The notes: generated by a model not told the origin, from the sequence alone. A DNA stretch of 33,032 nucleotides from JANPCX01 sp031431125 (GCA_031431125.1 JANPCX010000070.1:1-33032); one strand, 5' to 3'. Shown: positions 5,876-14,263, counted from the first letter of the stretch. Translations and numbers: made by a program.

Positions 5876-8066
5876 CGGCCACCCGTGCCCGCGCCGCGTG
5901 GATCTTGCGGTAGCTGTCCATCAGGTGCTGATGCCTGTCGAGAGCTTCCATTTTCATGCTCGTCGGCGTCAGGCCGAAGAAGCGCACGCTGCCATCGACC
6001 GCCCCCATCACGGCATCCATGCGCGGGCCGCCGAACATCCGCCGGAAGTTGGCCTCGTAGTCGTCCAGCGCCAAGTCCTCGTCCAGCATCACTTCCAGGA
6101 CGGCCTCCATCGCCTGGTAGAACAGGCCGCGCTCGACCGTGTTGTCGTTGTATTGCAGGAAGGCGCCCACCAGCTCCTGCGCTTCTTCGAACTGCTTCAG
6201 CGCAAGACGGGTCAGCAGTTTCAGCTCCAGCACGGTGAGCTGGCCCCAGACCGTGTTTTCGTCGAACTCGATTCCGATCAAGGTGGCGATGTCGCCGTAT
6301 TCGTCCAGCTCGTTGTTCTCCAGCCGCTCGAGCAGCAATGCCAGGCTGGCGTCGTCCAGGCGATGCAGATTCAGGACATCGGTACGGAACAACAGCGCCT
6401 TGTTGGTGTTGTCCCACACCAGGTCTTCCACCGGATAAACCTCCGAATAGCCCGGCACCAGGATTCTGCAGGCGGTGGCGCCCAGCTGGTCGTACACCGC
6501 CATGTACGCCTCCTTGCCCATTGCCTCCAGGATTCCAAACAATCCGGCGGCTTCGTCCGCATTGGAATCTTCGCCAGCGCCGGAGAAATCCCATTCGACG
6601 AAATCGAAGTCGGACCTGGCGCTGAAGAAGCGCCAGGAAACCACGCCGCTGGAATCGATGAAGTGCTCGACGAAGTTATTGGGCTCGGTCACCGCATTGC
6701 TGTTGAAGGTGGGCCGCGGCAGATCGTTCAGACCTTCAAAACTGCGGCCCTGCAGCAGCTCGGTGAGACTGCGCTCCAGCGCGACCTCCAGGCGAGGATG
6801 GGCACCAAACGAGGCGAATACGCCGCCCGTGCGGGGGTTCATCAAGGTGACGCACATCACGGGATATTGCCCCCCCAGGGAGGCGTCCTTCACCAGCACG
6901 GGGAAGCCCTGCTCCTCCAGGCCCTTGATGCCGGCCACGATGCCGGGATATTTGGATAGCACGTGGTCCGGCACGTCGGGCAGCGCGATTTCCCCGTTCA
7001 GGATCTCCCGCTTGACCGCGCGCTCGAAGATTTCGGACAGGCATTGCACCTGGGCTTCGGCCAGCGTGTTGCCGGCGCTCATGCCGTTGCTGACGTAGAG
7101 GTTCTCCACCAGGTTGCTCGGGAAATAAACCTCCTCGCCGTCCGACTGCCGGGTGTACGGCAGCGCGCATATGCCGCGTTCCAAATTGCCGGAATTGGTG
7201 TCCCGCAGATGCGAGGCACGCAATTCGCCTTCCGGGTTGTAGATCTCCAGGCAGTGCTCGTCCAGGATCCCTGCCGGCAGCGTGTCGTCCGCGCCAGGCT
7301 GGAACCAGCGCTCGCTGGGGTAATGCACGAACGCCGCGCTGGCGATTTCCTCACCCCAGAAATGGCCGGCATAGAAGTGGTTGCAACTCAACCGCTCGAT
7401 GTATTCCCCCAGGGCCGACGCCAAGGCGCTTTCCTTGGTCGATCCCTTGCCATTGGTGAAGCACATGGGTGAATGGGCATCGCGGATATGCAATGACCAT
7501 ACGTTGGGAATGATGTTGCGCCACGATGCAATCTCAATCTTGATGCCCAGATTGGCCAACACGCCGGACATGTTGGCGATGGTCTGTTCCAGGGGCAAAT
7601 CCTTGCCGGCGATATAGGTGCTCGCGCCGGCGGCCGGATGCATGGTCAGCAGCGACTGGGCATCGGCATCCAGACTCTGCACCTCCTCGATCACGAACTC
7701 GGGCCCGGCCTGCACCACTTTCTTCACCGTGCATCGCTCGATGGAACGCAGGATGCCTTGGCGGTCCGCTGCAGAAATGTCTGCGGGCAGTTCAACCTGG
7801 ATCTTGAAGATCTGTTGATACCTGTTCTCAGGATCGACAATATTGTTCTGCGACAGGCGGATATGTTCCGTGGGGATGTTCCGGGTGACGCAATACAGCT
7901 TCACAAAATAAGCCGCACACAACGCCGAAGAGGCCAAAAAATAATCGAACGGACCTGGCGCCGAGCCGTCGCCCTTGTAGCGGATGGGCTGATCGGCCAC
8001 TACCGTGAAATCATCGAACTTGGCTTCGAGTCGGAGCTTGTCGAGAAAATTGACCTTGATTTCCAT
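5868..8066 (-). CDS. ycaO: OsmC-domain/YcaO-domain fusion protein
   Basis: 732 aa. Residues 1-140 form an OsmC-like domain with both family cysteines (Cys50 in SALCAAYF, Cys112 in IERCTVKKV). About 180-580 is a YcaO domain that follows E. coli YcaO closely from memory (NVWSLHIRD, CFTNGKGSTKESALASALGE, YIERLS, LYVSNGMSAGNT). The C-terminal 150 residues are helical, TPR-like, as in E. coli YcaO. YcaO proteins use ATP to activate backbone amides; E. coli YcaO supports RimO-dependent methylthiolation of ribosomal protein S12. The ATG at 8066 has a GGAG ribosome binding site. Neighbours include no RiPP precursor, dehydrogenase or E1-like partner, so the E. coli-type role is likelier than peptide modification. 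Confidence 0.92.
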   Translation of the reverse strand: MEIKVNFLDKLRLEAKFDDFTVVADQPIRYKGDGSAPGPFDYFLASSALCAAYFVKLYCVTRNIPTEHIRLSQNNIVDPENRYQQIFKIQVELPADISAADRQGILRSIERCTVKKVVQAGPEFVIEEVQSLDADAQSLLTMHPAAGASTYIAGKDLPLEQTIANMSGVLANLGIKIEIASWRNIIPNVWSLHIRDAHSPMCFTNGKGSTKESALASALGEYIERLSCNHFYAGHFWGEEIASAAFVHYPSERWFQPGADDTLPAGILDEHCLEIYNPEGELRASHLRDTNSGNLERGICALPYTRQSDGEEVYFPSNLVENLYVSNGMSAGNTLAEAQVQCLSEIFERAVKREILNGEIALPDVPDHVLSKYPGIVAGIKGLEEQGFPVLVKDASLGGQYPVMCVTLMNPRTGGVFASFGAHPRLEVALERSLTELLQGRSFEGLNDLPRPTFNSNAVTEPNNFVEHFIDSSGVVSWRFFSARSDFDFVEWDFSGAGEDSNADEAAGLFGILEAMGKEAYMAVYDQLGATACRILVPGYSEVYPVEDLVWDNTNKALLFRTDVLNLHRLDDASLALLLERLENNELDEYGDIATLIGIEFDENTVWGQLTVLELKLLTRLALKQFEEAQELVGAFLQYNDNTVERGLFYQAMEAVLEVMLDEDLALDDYEANFRRMFGGPRMDAVMGAVDGSVRFFGLTPTSMKMEALDRHQHLMDSYRKIHAARARVAGQ

Positions 8067-8252
8067 GGAACTCCAGAATGACGCTTCAAATGACTTGCTT
8101 GTGATTGTCGGTATGCACGCTTGGTAGAACCGAGAGCGCTACTTCTCAGCGCTTAGGGGCTCGGCGCATGAACGGTACTGCTCTATCCAGCTCAAAGACT
8201 GTGCGTAGGCCTACAAATGGAAAGAAATACAGACTTACTTTCAATGTGCGTC

Positions 8253-8297
8253 TGTCAGGACGGGGTTCGAACCAGCAACCCCCGGCGTGACAGGCAA
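8253..8297 (-). other. tRNA-Asp 3'-half-like fragment, possible attachment site
   Basis: On the minus strand the sequence CCTGTCACGCCGGGGGT followed by a TTCGAA-type T-arm matches the anticodon loop (GTC), variable loop and T-arm of a bacterial tRNA-Asp. The 5' half (acceptor, D-arm, 5' anticodon stem) is absent, and the 3' acceptor strand is degenerate, so this is not a working tRNA. P4-type integrases use tRNA 3' ends as attachment sites, and a remnant of such an integrase lies 100 bases away. A decayed att site is therefore the best reading, though unproven. Confidence 0.45.
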
Positions 8298-8397
8298 GTG
8301 GCCACACAAAAATTCGTAGAAATTTTTGATCTTTACCGGAACTCAAGTTTTCGCGAATGCGATCATATTTGACGCTGGACCAAAGAGGACATCACCT

Positions 8398-8544
8398 TCA
8401 AATCACCTTGGCGTCGACACGTAACTTGTCCAAATAATCGGCCCATGTCTGCATCAGAGTTCTACGTTGCTCCAGATATTTTGCTCGGTTGTACGCATCG
8501 CCCAGCGCGTCCTTTACGACATGCGCCAATTGGGCCTCAATTTC
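8398..8544 (-). pseudogene. P4-type tyrosine integrase, last 48 codons
   Basis: The minus-strand frame ending at TGA 8398-8400 reads EIEAQLAHVVKDALGDAYNR, then AKYLEQRRTLMQTWADYLDK and LRVDAKVI. IExQLAHxxxxxxxxAYNRAxYLxxRRxxMQxWADYL is the conserved C-terminal end of P4/CP4-57-type integrases, including the catalytic Tyr region (AYNRAKYLEQRR). The gene is cut at 8544, precisely where an IS6-family terminal repeat begins. It is dead, but marks the edge of a former integrative element next to the tRNA-like fragment. Confidence 0.88.
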
Positions 8545-8683
8545 GGCTCTGTCGCATTAAGCCTGCAGGGCGAAAATGGTTGGATGATTCCTATCCAAAG
8601 CCAGATGATGAGTGCGGTGGTCAAGAAGGTGCTCAAGCGCTTGCACTACCCACTGGAGGTGATATTGCTGTGCGTACGTTGGG
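8545..8683 (+). mobile_element. IS6-family element remnant: left end and start of transposase
   Basis: Starts with the terminal motif GGCTCTGTCGCATTAAG at 8545, directly abutting the integrase fragment. From about 8605 a plus-strand frame runs KKVLKRLHYPLEVILLCVRW, matching the N-terminus of IS6-type transposases (xFKxxHYPxEVILLxVRWY). After RW (8682) the similarity stops and the frame ends at 8700, so the rest of the IS has been deleted. It retains one terminus only. Confidence 0.72.
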
Positions 8684-8741
8684 ATGCACCGCCTGGTTGA
8701 AAGCGCCGCAACGGCCCACACCGTTGCCAACAGGCCCGACG

Positions 8742-10607
8742 TCACTGCATCCGGTACTCAGGCACCAATCCAGACAAATGTTGCCGATGTTCTGCTGCAG
8801 GCTGTTGTGCCGAATCGCTGTTCAACCAGGCCATCATGGCCTCCATCCAGTCGGGCCCGGCGTGCTGATGCAGCTGCGCAATGCGCAGGCGAGGGTGGGC
8901 AGACGGCAAGGTGTGATCGGCGTCGGAGAGCAACTCTTCAAAGAGTTTTTCGCCGGGCCGAAGGCCAGTGAACACGAGCTCAATGTCGTCTTCGCCACGG
9001 CCCGAGAGGCGAATCATGTCGCGGGCCAGTTGCACGATTCTGATGGGCTCGCCCATGTCCAGCACATAAACCTGGCCGGTTTGCGCCAGTGCTGCCGCTT
9101 GTAGCACCAGGCGGGAGGCCTCCGGGATCGTCATGAAGTAACGGGTGATGTCGGGATGGGTCACGGTCACCGGGCCGCCTTTGGCGATTTGTTCTTTGAA
9201 CTTCGGAATGACACTGCCGCTGGAGCCCAGCACATTGCCGAACCGCACCGCCATGAAACGGGTGGAGTGGTTTTGCGTGGCCAGGTGGGACAGCACCATT
9301 TCAGCGGCGCGTTTGCTCGCGCCCATCACATTGCTGGGGTTGACGGCTTTGTCGGTGGAGATCAGGACGAAGGCCTCCGCCCCGACTTCTGCGGCGGCGA
9401 TGGCCGCGTGGTAGGTGCCGAGGATGTTGTTTTGCACCGCGGCCCAGGCGTTGTCGTTTTCCATCAAGGGCACATGTTTGAAGGCAGCGGCGTGGAAGAC
9501 CAGTTGCGGTCGGTGCAGCTGAAACGTGGTGCGCACGTGTGCGAGATTTTTCACATCACCCATCAAACGGAGCAGGGGCAGCTGTGGATGCAACTCGCCG
9601 AGTTGCTGTTCGATTTGGTAGAGGGCCAGCTCACTCAATTCGTACAGCACCAAACGCGCGGGGCCATATCGGGCAATTTGGCGGCACAGCTCGGAGCCAA
9701 TAGAGCCGCCCGCGCCGGTGATGAGCACGGTTTTGCCGCTGATCATGTCGGCGATGCCCGCTTCATCCAGCGCCACAGGCTCGCGGCCCAGCAAGTCTTC
9801 GGGCTCGATGGCGCGCACGCGTTCGATTTCGGCACCGCCACGCTGCAGCTCAGCCATGGAAGGCACGGTCAGCACCTTCAAGCCGGTGGCCGTGGCCAAT
9901 TCGATGGCGCGGCGACGCTGCGAAAAACTCGCGCCTGGCATGGCGGCGATGATGTGGGTAGCGCCCGCGCGCACCTCGGGTTGGGCCAGGTCGCTCAAGC
10001 TACCCAGCACGGGCGCACCCAGCACGCGCGCGCCATGTTTGGCGAGATCGTCGTCGAGCAAACCCAACACCGTCCAGCCTTGTTGGTGCAGCCCGGGCAT
10101 CATCCAACGTGCGGCTTCGCCCGCGCCGAGCACGATGGCACGCCGAACTTCACCCTCACCGCCCGTGATGCGGGAGCGTGCATGTTCATACAACATGCGG
10201 TAGAGCAAACGCACCATGCACAAGCCCATCAAGGCCATGAAGGGGTGCAGGGCCAACACAGCCCGTGGCACCTTGGTGAGCTGGGCCATGAGCACGGCCA
10301 CCGCTGCAACAGCCCCCGCCAACAAGCATGCCCACCCGAGTCGCTGTACTTCACCAAACCCGGAGAAGCGCCACATGCCCCGCGGTATGCCCGCGACTTT
10401 GAAGATCAACAAATAAAGCAGCACGACCGCGAGCATCACCCAGTGGTCGTAGCTGGGCCTGGCACTGAACCAGCGGTCAAAGCCCAAACGAAACAGGTAG
10501 GTGAAGTTCCAGGCCAGCGCGATCACGAGGCCGTCCACCAGCAGCGACAAAGGCTGACGGTGGGGCCGCAGGCGTGCGAGGAGGCGGTCGAGTTGATGCC
10601 AGAACAT
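8742..10607 (-). CDS. Membrane NDP-sugar epimerase/dehydratase (CapD/WbpM type)
   Basis: 621 aa, full length for the family. Four hydrophobic segments lie in the first 140 residues (around 22-40, 58-73, 92-108, 122-137), then a CoA-binding-like Rossmann region (VLGAGEAARWM, about 159-169), then the catalytic short-chain dehydrogenase domain with NAD(P)-binding TGAGGSIGSE (297-306). The active-site segment STDKAVNPSNVMGASKRAAE (417-436) has Met where classical SDR enzymes have Tyr, as in WbpM-type 4,6-dehydratases. These enzymes make precursors of O-antigen, capsule or flagellin glycans from UDP-GlcNAc. It is divergent from the methyltransferase at 10728 with 120 bases between. No glycosyltransferases are in the window. 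Confidence 0.93.
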   Translation of the reverse strand: MFWHQLDRLLARLRPHRQPLSLLVDGLVIALAWNFTYLFRLGFDRWFSARPSYDHWVMLAVVLLYLLIFKVAGIPRGMWRFSGFGEVQRLGWACLLAGAVAAVAVLMAQLTKVPRAVLALHPFMALMGLCMVRLLYRMLYEHARSRITGGEGEVRRAIVLGAGEAARWMMPGLHQQGWTVLGLLDDDLAKHGARVLGAPVLGSLSDLAQPEVRAGATHIIAAMPGASFSQRRRAIELATATGLKVLTVPSMAELQRGGAEIERVRAIEPEDLLGREPVALDEAGIADMISGKTVLITGAGGSIGSELCRQIARYGPARLVLYELSELALYQIEQQLGELHPQLPLLRLMGDVKNLAHVRTTFQLHRPQLVFHAAAFKHVPLMENDNAWAAVQNNILGTYHAAIAAAEVGAEAFVLISTDKAVNPSNVMGASKRAAEMVLSHLATQNHSTRFMAVRFGNVLGSSGSVIPKFKEQIAKGGPVTVTHPDITRYFMTIPEASRLVLQAAALAQTGQVYVLDMGEPIRIVQLARDMIRLSGRGEDDIELVFTGLRPGEKLFEELLSDADHTLPSAHPRLRIAQLHQHAGPDWMEAMMAWLNSDSAQQPAAEHRQHLSGLVPEYRMQ

Positions 10608-10727
10608 GGCCCGAATTGTCAGGGATGACGCTGTGGGATACTTTTGAACGTGAGTTCGACCTTCCTACCCCGATGTACCTCAGGACCATGAAGGCCAGAA
10701 GGTGCGAATGGCAAAGACGCGAGGCAA

Positions 10728-11570
10728 ATGAAAAACTCTTCAATCGAGTGCCGTTTATGCGGCCAAACGGCGTTCTTTCGTTACACCAGGCGCGACGTGG
10801 ATGGCGATGAGATCAGCAGCTTCGAATGCTCATCTTGCCGATCACTGCAAACACAGCTTCCGTATTGGCTGGAGCAGGTTTACGCTCCACCCTCGCCATC
10901 GTCTCCCCCTGATCTCGATACATGGGCCGCCGAGCGAACGGTGAACTGTCGAAAAGCGGTTTACTTCCTTTGGAAGTTGAGCGGCAAGATGAACACGGCG
11001 GATAAGTTGCTCGACTGGGGTGGCGGGCCTGGCTTGCTGGTGCGTATGCTCAGGGACGTGGGGGTTGATGCTTACAACCACGACAAATACGTCAAGAATC
11101 ACTTCGCGTCGGGTTTTGAGCGATCTGCAGAAGAGCACTACAAGTTCGTCACGGCATTCGAAGTTTTCGAGCACTTCGCCAATCCTTCATCGGACATCGA
11201 TCTGGTGTTTTCGCTGCAACCCGAACTGCTGCTGATCTCCACGGGCATTTACTCTGATCAGGGGCCAGACTGGACCTATCTTGGGGGCGCCAAGAGTCAG
11301 CATATCTTCTTCTACTCCAAGACCGCATTGAAATTCATTGGCGAAAAGTACGGCTACCACGTCACCTTTTTACCCAACGACATGACGCTGTTCGCTCGCC
11401 AACCCATCGCCGGCTCCAGAATGGCCTTCATCAGTTACCTCATTGGTAATCGCCGTGTTTCCGATGTGTTGTTCGCGTTGAAGAAGAAGTACTCGTTGGC
11501 GGGCAAAGACAACGCCATGATCCGCGCGATGCACGAGGAGCGCCGCAATGCCAGTGGGCCGTCACACTGA
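10728..11570 (+). CDS. SAM methyltransferase with N-terminal zinc-binding motif
   Basis: 280 aa. The N-terminus has two CxxC pairs (Cys8/Cys11 and Cys33/Cys36: CRLCG and CSSC), like the zinc-binding head of C-methyltransferases acting on NDP-sugars. The Methyltransf_23-like core follows with KLLDWGGGPGLLVRMLRDVG (motif I near residue 90) and FVTAFEVFEHFANP (post-motif, about 138-151). A ribosome binding site (GAGG) precedes the ATG at 10728. The divergent sugar epimerase gene suggests surface-sugar work, but the substrate is inference. It ends about 80 bases before rnpB, with no evident terminator. Confidence 0.82.
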   Translation: MKNSSIECRLCGQTAFFRYTRRDVDGDEISSFECSSCRSLQTQLPYWLEQVYAPPSPSSPPDLDTWAAERTVNCRKAVYFLWKLSGKMNTADKLLDWGGGPGLLVRMLRDVGVDAYNHDKYVKNHFASGFERSAEEHYKFVTAFEVFEHFANPSSDIDLVFSLQPELLLISTGIYSDQGPDWTYLGGAKSQHIFFYSKTALKFIGEKYGYHVTFLPNDMTLFARQPIAGSRMAFISYLIGNRRVSDVLFALKKKYSLAGKDNAMIRAMHEERRNASGPSH

Positions 11571-11647
11571 AGCATGGACATGGGTTGTCGATTGACGTGC
11601 GAGCCGGGATGCGCAGCGGGTCGGCAGCCCACAGCGATAATCCCCCT

Positions 11648-12097
11648 GTGAAGCAAGCCAGACCGCCGCTGGTGCAAGGCCCGAAAGGGCGCACTGGAGG
11701 AAGGTCCGGACTGCACAGGGCAGCGTAGCAGCTAACGGCTGTCCACCGTGAGGTGAGGATCAGAGCAACAGAGACGAGTTCGTGTGGGGCTCCTAAACAG
11801 GGTGGTCTATGTGGGACACGCGCAAGCGGGTCCCCCGGGTGGCGCAAGCCGACCGGCCACGGCGCAAGCCGTGGGTCGCATAGCACCTCGTGCGGGGCCA
11901 AGCCCCGCACGAGGTGAAACGGGCAATCTCTACGCGCAGCAATACCAAGTAGGCCAGCGTTGATGTGGCTCCGCAGAGCTGGCGGGTAGGTAGCACCGAG
12001 CCGTGCAGTGATGCACGGCCCAGAGGAATGGCGGTCACGGCTTGAAGCCCGCAAGGGCGACAGGCTGCACAGAATCCGGCCTATCGGCTTGCTTCAC
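11648..12097 (+). ncRNA. rnpB: RNase P RNA (bacterial type A) with enlarged P12 region
   Basis: Catalytic RNA that trims tRNA 5' ends. The termini pair perfectly over 12 bp: 11648-11659 (GTGAAGCAAGCC) with 12086-12097 (GGCTTGCTTCAC), forming P1. Universally conserved blocks are present: GAGGAAGGTCCGGACT (CR-I) with ACAGGGCAG after it, CAACAGAGACGAG, and near the end CAGAGGAATGGCGGTCAC and ACAGAATCCGGCCTATCGG. At 450 nt it is longer than E. coli M1 RNA (377 nt); the excess lies between 11790 and 11917. A -10-like GATAAT (11636-11641) lies seven bases before the 5' end, with no good -35. A T-rich run follows P1 but has no separate terminator hairpin. Confidence 0.95.
11801..11916 (+). repeat. 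Hairpin-rich insertion in RNase P RNA (three GCAA-capped hairpins plus a 15-bp stem)
   Basis: Within the P12 region three hairpins follow each other, each closed by a GCAA tetraloop: 11813-11834 (GGGAC/GTCCC with inner CGC-GCAA-GCG), 11835-11856 (CCGG/CCGG with GGC-GCAA-GCC) and 11857-11874 (CCACGGC-GCAA-GCCGTGG, 7 bp perfect). They are enclosed by CTATG (11807-11811) and CATAG (11879-11883). Next comes a perfect 15-bp stem, 11884-11898 with 11902-11916, loop CAA. All pairings were read by eye. Confidence 0.75.
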
Positions 12098-12112
12098 ATT
12101 TTTGTTTTGCCG

Positions 12113-13012
12113 ATGGAGCACTATTTGAAAGACATCAAAGCGCTGACCCGTTTGAACTGGTCGGCATTGGACACCTTGGTGTTCGCGGGCGGCGGTAACC
12201 GCTGCTGGTGGCAGGCTGGGGCGTTAGCGACCTTGACTCAACAGGGCTTGGCCCTTCCCCATCAGTTGGTGGGCACCAGCGCCGGGGCGGCCATGGCGGC
12301 GTCTTTTTTGACCGATGGACCCAGGGCCGCATTGGAGGCGTGTGAGCGCCTCTTTGCGCGTAACGCTCGTGTGTTTGAGTGGCGTGGTTTGGCTCAGTTC
12401 AAGCTGCGTTTCGCGCAACAACACACCTACCCCGCATGGTTGGCGTCGTTTGTGAACGCCGACAACTTCGATGCGATTCGGGCCTCGCGTTTGCAGCTGC
12501 GCGTCGCGCTCACCCGGCCCGCGCGTTGGTTGGGCCTGCAGGGCTCGATGGTGGCGGGCACCTTGGCATATATCGTGGACAAACATGTGAGCCACAGCAT
12601 TCACCCGCGTCTACCGAAGTGCTTGGGTTTGCGCCAAGACTTTCTCGATTTGCACGAGTGCGTTGATGCCTCAGCGGCCCAAGCCTTGCTGGCGGCTGCC
12701 GCCGCAGCGCCACCTTTCATGCACGCCACCCGCATTGGCGGCCAAGGCGCCCTGGACGGTGGCTACACCGACAACGCGCCCATCCCCGCACAAACAGAAT
12801 CTGAAAAAGCCAAGACGCTGGTGCTGCTCACCCGCCACTACCCCCGCTTGCCGCAGCTCTTCAGCTGGAATGGCCGAAGTTACTGGCAACCCAGCCGGCC
12901 TGTGCCAGTGTCGACCTGGGATTGCACCGCGCGCGCCACGGTGAGACAGGCTTATGCACTGGGCGAAGACGACGCAAAAGCCCTGTGTGGCAGTGCACTG
13001 CGCGCAGGTTGA
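12113..13012 (+). CDS. Patatin-like phospholipase
   Basis: 299 aa from the ATG at 12113. Patatin signatures: glycine-rich oxyanion segment VFAGGGNRCWWQAG (23-36), nucleophile elbow GTSAG (Ser56), and catalytic Asp215 in LDGGYTDNAP. This Ser-Asp dyad hydrolyses acyl esters of phospholipids or other lipids. No signal peptide, so cytosolic or injected. An in-frame ATG at 12008 lies inside rnpB and is not a credible start. The chosen ATG is only 16 bases after the end of rnpB and has no clear ribosome binding site. The MFS gene begins ten bases after its stop, so the two are probably co-transcribed. Confidence 0.86.
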   Translation: MEHYLKDIKALTRLNWSALDTLVFAGGGNRCWWQAGALATLTQQGLALPHQLVGTSAGAAMAASFLTDGPRAALEACERLFARNARVFEWRGLAQFKLRFAQQHTYPAWLASFVNADNFDAIRASRLQLRVALTRPARWLGLQGSMVAGTLAYIVDKHVSHSIHPRLPKCLGLRQDFLDLHECVDASAAQALLAAAAAAPPFMHATRIGGQGALDGGYTDNAPIPAQTESEKAKTLVLLTRHYPRLPQLFSWNGRSYWQPSRPVPVSTWDCTARATVRQAYALGEDDAKALCGSALRAG

Positions 13013-13022
13013 TGGACCCTGA

Positions 13023-14252
13023 GTGCCTGCCGGGCCTTTGCCCGTGAACCCCAACGCGAGCGAACTGTGGCGCGGTCCGCGCTGGGCCTTGGCGGTGCTG
13101 CTGGCCTGCCTGGGCATGCTCGGGCCGTTTTGCATTGACACCTACTTGCCCGCGTTCAATGGCATCTCGGCCTCCCTCGGGGCCACGCCGGTGCAGATGC
13201 AGCAAACCTTGTCCGCCTATTTGTTTGGTTTTGCGCTGATGAATTTGTTCCACGGTGCCTTGTCTGACGCGCTGGGCCGCAGGCCTGTGGTGCTGTGGGG
13301 CCTGGCTTTGTTTACCTTGTCGTCTGCGGGTTGTGCGCTTGCAAGCAGTATTGGGGAACTGGTTTTCTGGCGGGCGATGCAGGGTTTGACCACCGGCGCA
13401 GGTATTGTGGTGTCGCGTGCCGTGGTGCGTGACATGTATGCCCCGTTTGACGCACAGCGGGTGATGTCGCAAATCACTTTGTTTTTTGGTGCTGCACCCG
13501 CCATTGCGCCCTTGGTGGGCGGTCTCTTGTTTGTGCATGTGAACTGGCAGGCCATATTTTGGTTTTTGACTTTGATTGGCGTTTTGCTTTGGTGGGCGAA
13601 CCACCGCTGGTTGCCTGAGACCTTGCACCCAGCGCAGCGCCAACCTTTCGGTGTACGCAACCTGATGCGAGGCTACCGCGACCTCGGCGCCGACGCGCGT
13701 TTTTGGGCATTGGCCCTGGCCAGCGGTGTGCCCTTCAACGGCATGTTTTTGTATGTGATGGCGGCTCCGGTATTTTTGGGCGAACACCTGCAGCTGCACC
13801 CGCAGCAGTTTTTTTGGTTTTTCTGCTTGGTGATCAGTGGCATCATGGCGGGCGCTTTCATTTCTGGTCGTTTGGCAGGCCAACTGCCTCCTGCGAAACA
13901 AATTCGCCTCGGGTTTTGGCTCATGGGCGTGACCACCGCAGCCAACCTCGCGCTCAACTATTTTCTAGCCCCAGATGTGGCTTGGGCTCTCTGGCCAATT
14001 GCACTGTTTGCCATGGGTTGGGCGTTGATGACGCCCGTGGTGACGCTGCTGGTGCTGGATGTCGTGCCCACACGGCGTGGCATGGCCTCGTCCCTGCAGA
14101 TTTGTATCGCCAGCAGCGTCAACGGTGTGGTGGCCGGCGTGGTGGCGCCGCTGGTGATGCATTCCACCACGGCCTTGGCGGTGACCTCGGGCTTCATGAT
14201 GTTCGTGGGCTTGCTTGCTTGGCGCTGGGTGCGTGGGCGAGTGTCTTGTTGA
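13023..14252 (+). CDS. MFS multidrug exporter, Bcr/CflA family
   Basis: 409 aa with about 12 hydrophobic segments. The first helix carries the family motif (FCIDTYLPAF), the loop 2-3 motif is GALSDALGRRPVVLWG (MFS motif A), and the fifth-helix region RAVVRDMYAP matches DHA1 drug:proton antiporters of the Bcr type. These pump bicyclomycin, chloramphenicol or other compounds out using the proton gradient; the substrate cannot be told here. The start is GTG at 13023, or GTG 21 bases later. It ends 11 bases before the convergent subtilase gene, and no terminator is visible between them. Confidence 0.9.
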   Translation: MPAGPLPVNPNASELWRGPRWALAVLLACLGMLGPFCIDTYLPAFNGISASLGATPVQMQQTLSAYLFGFALMNLFHGALSDALGRRPVVLWGLALFTLSSAGCALASSIGELVFWRAMQGLTTGAGIVVSRAVVRDMYAPFDAQRVMSQITLFFGAAPAIAPLVGGLLFVHVNWQAIFWFLTLIGVLLWWANHRWLPETLHPAQRQPFGVRNLMRGYRDLGADARFWALALASGVPFNGMFLYVMAAPVFLGEHLQLHPQQFFWFFCLVISGIMAGAFISGRLAGQLPPAKQIRLGFWLMGVTTAANLALNYFLAPDVAWALWPIALFAMGWALMTPVVTLLVLDVVPTRRGMASSLQICIASSVNGVVAGVVAPLVMHSTTALAVTSGFMMFVGLLAWRWVRGRVSC

Positions 14253-14263
14253 CGGATAGCTTC

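Noticed and set aside
5868..8066. RiPP biosynthetic cluster around the YcaO gene
   Set aside because: No precursor-like small ORF, dehydrogenase, cyclodehydratase partner or transporter nearby, and the sequence follows E. coli YcaO rather than azoline-forming enzymes.
1..8100. Integron cassette array
   Set aside because: Many small same-strand genes suggested one, but I found no paired GTTRRRY/RYYYAAC attC-like sites between them and no integron integrase.
9156..10628. 490-codon plus-strand open frame
   Set aside because: Antisense to the epimerase/dehydratase gene, with no domain pattern or plausible start.
12008..12112. Upstream ATG giving a longer patatin protein
   Set aside because: It lies inside the conserved 3' part of rnpB; the extra residues have no patatin similarity.
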